Of a stretch of DNA of 64,000 nt, positions 60,010 to 64,000 are shown piece by piece. The DNA is taken from positions 1,736,001-1,800,000 of the forward strand of contig NZ_CP053435.1 in assembly GCF_013127955.1 (NCBI RefSeq), given 5' to 3'. Position 1 is the first letter of the stretch; the number at the start of each line of letters is the position of its first letter. Made by a program: the position numbers and the translations under genes. The notes beneath the pieces were generated by a model. The model was not told the DNA's origin. It ran no database searches and saw only the letters and a list, made by a program, of their open reading frames with translations. Source of the stretch: Spirosoma taeanense. GTDB lineage: Bacteria > Bacteroidota > Bacteroidia > Cytophagales > Spirosomataceae.

Positions 60010-61026
60010 TTACGTCATGGTGACCATCGCCTTAATGACGCCATTGGCCGGGTTGAGCCAGCTGGCAAACTCGTTTTTGACCTGACCGAAGTCGACGCGG
60101 TGCGTAATATAGGTTGTGGGATTGATCAGGCCGTTTTTCAGACTGCGAATCACCTGTTCAAAGTCGGCGCGCGTGGCGTTCCGGCTGCTCATCAGCGTGG
60201 CTTCCCGTTTATGAAATTCGGGATGGCTGAAGCTGATATTGTCTTTTTGTAAGCCCACCAGCACGTAGCGGGCCCCGTGCGCCATGTAAGCAAAAGCCGT
60301 GTTCATGGCCCGCAGGCTGCCCGTCGCGTCGATCACGACGGTGGGCATATCGCCACTGGTGATGGCCCGCAGCTGTTCGATAACATCCGAATCCGAAGCA
60401 TTGATGGTGCGCGGAACGCCCAGTTTCTCCCGACAGAAGGCCAGCCGGTCTTCGTTGAGGTCGAGCGCAATGACCGTTCCCCCCGCAATCCGGGCAAATT
60501 CCATAATCCCTAAACCAATTGGTCCGGCCCCGACAACGAGCACGAACTCGCCGGGCTGTACCCCAGCGCGCCGAACGCCATGAGCCCCAATCGCCAGCGG
60601 CTCCACCAGCGCGAGTTCGTCAACGCTCAGCCCTTCGCCGTGTACCAGCGAATGCGCCGGTACCGAGAGGTATTCGGTCATGCCACCGTCGATGTGAATG
60701 CCCGAAACCTGCAGCGATACGCAGCAGTTGGTTTTACCCGCCCGGCAGGCAACGCAGTGGCCGCAGTTGAAATACGGGATGAACGTAATGACTTCTCCCG
60801 GCTGGAAATCGGGGGCGCCGTCGGCTTCGACCAGTTCGACCGCCAGTTCGTGACCCAGAATGCGGGGATAAGAGAAGAAGGGCTGTGTTCCTTCAAAGGC
60901 GTGCAGATCCGTGCCGCAGACGCCAATCTGCCTGATTTTAACCAGGGCATTTCCTGGGGTTAAAAGAGGCTTTGGCACTTGCTGATAGGCGAAGCTGCCG
61001 GGGGTGGTGCATACAAGGGTATTCAT
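60010..61026 (-). CDS. Zinc-dependent alcohol (sugar) dehydrogenase
   Basis: 338 aa from MNTLVCTTPGSFAYQQV; a frame to 61311 overlaps the upstream gene and is rejected. Catalytic-zinc residues in GVCGTDLH and GHELAVELVEA, structural zinc in CGHCVACRAGKTNCC, and NAD-binding LVVGAGPIGLGIMEFARIAG. It is the sorbitol/L-idonate dehydrogenase-like group. Its ATG overlaps the stop of the SDR gene (TGATG), so the two are translationally coupled. Confidence 0.92.
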   Translation of the reverse strand: MNTLVCTTPGSFAYQQVPKPLLTPGNALVKIRQIGVCGTDLHAFEGTQPFFSYPRILGHELAVELVEADGAPDFQPGEVITFIPYFNCGHCVACRAGKTNCCVSLQVSGIHIDGGMTEYLSVPAHSLVHGEGLSVDELALVEPLAIGAHGVRRAGVQPGEFVLVVGAGPIGLGIMEFARIAGGTVIALDLNEDRLAFCREKLGVPRTINASDSDVIEQLRAITSGDMPTVVIDATGSLRAMNTAFAYMAHGARYVLVGLQKDNISFSHPEFHKREATLMSSRNATRADFEQVIRSLKNGLINPTTYITHRVDFGQVKNEFASWLNPANGVIKAMVTMT

Positions 61027-61814
61027 CAGGAATTCGCTAAGGCCCGGTCTAAATGAACGTATCCACCATCGACGTAAAGCAACTGCCCGGTTGTGTGACT
61101 CGACCGCTCGGATAAGAGAAACGCGGTGGTGCTGGCAATCTCTTCGGCCGTGGTCATGCGTTGTCCCAGCGGAATGTTTGCGGTGATCGACGCGAGTTTT
61201 TCTTCGGGGTTCGGCAGCGACTGAATCCAGCGTTCGTAGAGCGGAGTCCAGCATTCGGCTACGATGATGGCGTTCACCCGAATGTTGTACTTGAGCAGTT
61301 CCACCGCCCACTCGCGGGTGAGGGCGTTACGTCCGCCGTTGGCCGCTGCATAGGCCGACGTACCGCCCTGACCGGTTTCGGCGGTTTTTGAGCTGATATT
61401 AACAATGGCGCCTTTCGATTTTTTCAGCGCGGGCAGCGCATAATGGGCCATCAGGTAATAATGCACGACATTCTTGTGCAGTGAGGCCATGAACCGTTCG
61501 TAGTCGCCGGACTCCAGACCCACACCGTCGTTTTCGCCGGCGTTGTTCACCAGTCCGTCAATCCTTCCGAACTGCTGAAGTACGGCATTCACCGCCTTCT
61601 CCGACTCTTCCGGCCGGGTCAGTTCGGCCACGACCTGAAACGCCCGCCCACCGGCGGCTTCAACAGCCGCTACGGTCGCTTGATTATGCGCTTCCGTCCG
61701 GCCAATGATGACTGGCATGGCGCCCTCAGCAGCCAGCGCCTTTACAATTCCTTCGCCAATGCCTCTGGCGCCACCGGTTACAATAATTACTTTATCCTGA
61801 AGCTGTAAATCCAT
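61026..61814 (-). CDS. Short-chain dehydrogenase, L-fucose dehydrogenase-like
   Basis: 262 aa. NAD motif VIIVTGGARGIGEGI, NNAGEN near residue 90, Ser in IVNISSKTAE near 141. The active-site segment reads SAYAAANGGRNALTREWA, so the Lys of the usual YxxxK is Asn here. The overall sequence resembles sugar-oxidising SDRs such as L-fucose dehydrogenase. It is coupled to the zinc dehydrogenase downstream, which suggests two successive oxidations of a sugar, possibly one freed by the GH31 enzyme. Confidence 0.85.
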   Translation of the reverse strand: MDLQLQDKVIIVTGGARGIGEGIVKALAAEGAMPVIIGRTEAHNQATVAAVEAAGGRAFQVVAELTRPEESEKAVNAVLQQFGRIDGLVNNAGENDGVGLESGDYERFMASLHKNVVHYYLMAHYALPALKKSKGAIVNISSKTAETGQGGTSAYAAANGGRNALTREWAVELLKYNIRVNAIIVAECWTPLYERWIQSLPNPEEKLASITANIPLGQRMTTAEEIASTTAFLLSERSSHTTGQLLYVDGGYVHLDRALANS

Positions 61815-61939
61815 TCGTTCGCGTTTTCGAGCTGGTTCCAGTTCAGGCAGCCGATTAACCGTCGGCTGCCTGATCGTACTTCAATAAATCACGAGTTGCA
61901 GCTTATCTACTTAATGCGGAAGCAGCATCCGTAGCCGGG

Positions 61940-63094
61940 TTAGTGCGCCAGGCCGTTCACCAGCTTATTTAACAGCTTCTGCTGCTGCAGGTCGTGGATG
62001 TATTCCCAGAACATAACACCCGCCAGCTTTTTCGACCGGACGTACTCCAGTTTATGCGTAAACGATTCTTCGTCGGCATAGGAAATAAACATCCGGGAGG
62101 TGGGATTCCACAGGTATGGGGCCTTGGCATCGGCGTCCCAATAGCGGATAAAGCCGTTCCTGTTGATGTAGTTGGCCGCCAGTTCGTCGTGGCTGATAAA
62201 CGAATGTTTGCCAGTGGACGGTTGATAGAGTCCGTTGTCCTGCGCGCGGGTGTCCGCCCAGCCGCGCCCGTAGAACGGCAGGCCCAGCACGATCTTGCTG
62301 GTCGGTACGCCCGCCCGAATGTGGCCATCGACCGCGTCGACGGTGCTGTTACGTGACTGATCGCCTTTGGCCGACTGGTACAGCGGGCTATGGTGGCCCG
62401 TTACCTTATCGTTGCCGTGGTACAGATCATAGGTCATAATGTTGACGTAATCCAGATAGCGTTGCGCTTTGCCCAGCTCCGTGTGGTTAACAAAGGCCGT
62501 ATCGCCACCCGTGGCGGCCGTTAAGAGATAATGATTGCGGCCAGTCCGGTTATCCTGCCGACCCTGTTCGTCCAGCCGGTCGCGAATGGCTTTCAGGAAC
62601 AGCGTAAGATTCTGTTTGTCTTCGGGGCGGAAGATATTGCCTGCGCCGACCTGCGCCGGATACTCCCAGTCGATATCGACGCCGTCGAGACGATGCTTTT
62701 TCAGCAGGGCCACGGCGCTGTTGGCGAACTTCCGGCGCGACGCATCGGTCAGGGCGGCATCCGAAAAATATTTACAGCCGCCCCAGCCCCCAATCGAGAT
62801 TAAGATCTTTATATCTTTATTGACGGCTTTCAGCGAGGTCAGCGCAGCCAGGTTCACCGAGTCACGGGCCTTCAGCGGAGCCAGCTCGCCGGTTTCGGCC
62901 GGGATGGCAAAAGCGTAATTAATGTGCGTGAGTTTCTGGGCTTCAATCTGATCTTTAGTCCAGCCATGACCGGTGACGTAGCCAATGATAACGTAGGGCC
63001 GGGAGGCCGACTGACTAAGAACAACGGAGGAGCCGGTGAGGGTCAAACAAAAAAGAAAAAGCGCAAAAAAGACAAATCGGTTCTGCATAAACAT
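61940..63094 (-). CDS. Glycoside hydrolase family 18 chitinase-like protein
   Basis: 384 aa; MQNRFVFF two codons in is an alternative start. Signal peptide to about residue 30. GH18 motifs are ILISIGGWGG near 98 and DGVDIDWEYP near 140 (DxxDxDxE with the catalytic Glu), then VNIMTYDLYHG near 219 and a final GVMFWEYIHD. It hydrolyses chitin or other GlcNAc polymers outside the cell. There is no separate carbohydrate-binding domain. Confidence 0.93.
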   Translation of the reverse strand: MFMQNRFVFFALFLFCLTLTGSSVVLSQSASRPYVIIGYVTGHGWTKDQIEAQKLTHINYAFAIPAETGELAPLKARDSVNLAALTSLKAVNKDIKILISIGGWGGCKYFSDAALTDASRRKFANSAVALLKKHRLDGVDIDWEYPAQVGAGNIFRPEDKQNLTLFLKAIRDRLDEQGRQDNRTGRNHYLLTAATGGDTAFVNHTELGKAQRYLDYVNIMTYDLYHGNDKVTGHHSPLYQSAKGDQSRNSTVDAVDGHIRAGVPTSKIVLGLPFYGRGWADTRAQDNGLYQPSTGKHSFISHDELAANYINRNGFIRYWDADAKAPYLWNPTSRMFISYADEESFTHKLEYVRSKKLAGVMFWEYIHDLQQQKLLNKLVNGLAH

Positions 63095-63442
63095 AAATTG
63101 AAAAAAATGGGAACCTGTACGAAGCAGGATTGTGAACTAAAACTATCGTATAGCTGGGATGAATAGCGGCCGTACCCGGTTCGGGTTCAGTCCGGTACAG
63201 ACGTTAACGAACGGTTAAGAACATAGGCTTAGGATTAATTTATTGTAAATTTGTGATAATTCAAAAATTGTTAAGATTGAGATACATAATTCTAAAATTT
63301 TTTAAAAAGTAAAAAATATATTTGTCTCAACAAGGTGTTGGCCAAATGAGATAAATATCATGGATGAGGGGAGGCTCGTCCGGGATTGACGACAAAGTAG
63401 CTAGTACCTGGAGTACCATTCAAACTAACTAATTTGAATTTT
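63095..63442. other. Divergent promoter region, chitinase and SusC genes
   Basis: About 350 bases, AT-rich between 63230 and 63330. It contains one good -7 box for the SusC gene (63317-63324) and about 110 bases of untranslated leader after it. No small gene is seen. Confidence 0.5.
63317..63324 (+). promoter_or_regulatory. -7 promoter box for SusC gene
   Basis: TATATTTG fits TAnnTTTG exactly in an AT-rich tract, with T-rich sequence (TTTTTT near 63298) at the -33 distance. It predicts a leader of roughly 110 bases before the ATG at 63443. Confidence 0.6.
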
Positions 63443-64000
63443 ATGAAACCAAAACTACGAGGAACCTTCGCGAAGGTTTTGCTCCTGCTGGGGGCATGGG
63501 TTCTCCTGATTCAGGCACCCGTCTGGGCAGCGGACAGGGACGTGACGGGCAAAGTGTCGGACGAAAAAGGGAATGAGCTGGCGGGAGCAACCGTCACTAT
63601 CAAGGGCACCAACAAAGGTACCAACACCGACGCGAACGGAAACTTCCGAATTTCGGTGCCCGACGGTAGTGCCGTGCTGGTGTTCTCCTACATCGGTTAC
63701 GCCCGTCAGGAAGTGACGGTTGGTAATCAGTCGGTGTTCAACATCAAACTGCTGCCGGGTGAATCTGCGCTGAACGAAGTCGTCGTAACGGCCCTCGGCA
63801 TCAAGCGCGACACCCGGACGCTGGGGTATTCGGTGTCGACGATTGAGTCCTCGGCGCTGAACGTAGCCCGGGAAACCAACGTCATCAACTCCCTGCAGGG
63901 GCGCGTGGCGGGTCTGAACATTGCTCCGGCCAACGGCGGACCGGGTTCGGCTTCCCGGATCAACCTGCGCGGGGTCAGTAACTTTAACGGAGGTAGCCCC
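63443..64000 (+). CDS. SusC/RagA-family TonB-linked outer membrane protein (partial)
   Basis: The first 186 codons are present and the gene runs off the window. Signal peptide to about residue 30 (LLLLGAWVLLIQAPVWAA), the carboxypeptidase-like domain (VTGKVSDEKGNELAGATVTIKGT), the SusC motif ALNEVVVTALGIKRD and the plug start (VINSLQGRVAGLNI ... INLRGVSNFNGGS). It differs from the SusC at 25439. A SusD partner would be expected just to the right. The chitinase nearby suggests an amino-sugar glycan substrate. Confidence 0.93.
   Translation, partial: MKPKLRGTFAKVLLLLGAWVLLIQAPVWAADRDVTGKVSDEKGNELAGATVTIKGTNKGTNTDANGNFRISVPDGSAVLVFSYIGYARQEVTVGNQSVFNIKLLPGESALNEVVVTALGIKRDTRTLGYSVSTIESSALNVARETNVINSLQGRVAGLNIAPANGGPGSASRINLRGVSNFNGGSP

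Noticed and set aside
61026-61311. N-terminal extension of the zinc dehydrogenase
   Set aside because: The extension overlaps the SDR gene and has no family similarity; the coupled TGATG start is the natural one.

Overview
The window looks like a chromosome segment from a Bacteroidota member of the Cytophagales (Spirosoma or a close relative). This rests on SusC/SusD pairs, GLPGLI and DUF4142 proteins, LytTR regulators, Bacteroidota-type -7 promoter boxes (TAnnTTTG) and protein similarity as recalled. No database search was run, so the genus is an inference.

Region 1 (1-15565) is accessory DNA stacked at the 3' end of a tRNA-Arg(ACG) gene (15552-15625, minus). The last bases of that tRNA gene recur at 562-577 and 4270-4283. 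This suggests two elements in tandem. Element A (about 578-4283) carries a three-gene operon: TIR-like, DUF4071/TRAFs-binding, TIR. It is a candidate antiphage system. Element B (about 4284-15565) carries a tyrosine recombinase, a VirE-type helicase and a Toprim primase with an iteron-like repeat cluster between them, a truncated HipA toxin kinase, and a MazG-like/Schlafen-type-helicase pair. Four insertion sequences have broken or truncated four of the six cargo genes. For two of them, removing the IS and one target-site copy restores an uninterrupted reading frame. The region is visibly AT-richer than the rest.

Region 2 (15626-25275) is ordinary chromosome: enoyl-CoA hydratase-like enzyme, PAP2-like membrane phosphatase, sigma-54 (rpoN), nicotinate phosphoribosyltransferase, a TPR histidine kinase with a LytTR regulator, then a phosphonatase-like hydrolase and a DadA-like oxidoreductase.

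Region 3 (23338-39999) reads as one co-directional phosphonate/phosphoester-use locus. It holds the hydrolase and oxidoreductase, a SusC/SusD pair, a secreted metallophosphoesterase, a PhnZ-like HD oxygenase, a YncE-phosphoesterase fusion, a TonB receptor, a DUF5690 transporter and a serine beta-lactamase-like protein.

Region 4 (40179-64000) holds periplasmic oxidation enzymes (GMC oxidoreductase with its small subunit, PQQ dehydrogenases), a two-component system divergent from a GLPGLI/outer-membrane-barrel pair with four TTAACA-like hexamers at exact 10-bp spacing between them, a class I HMG-CoA reductase with an added N-terminal domain, a GH31 glycosidase/ADH/SDR sugar cluster, a GH18 chitinase and the start of another SusC gene.
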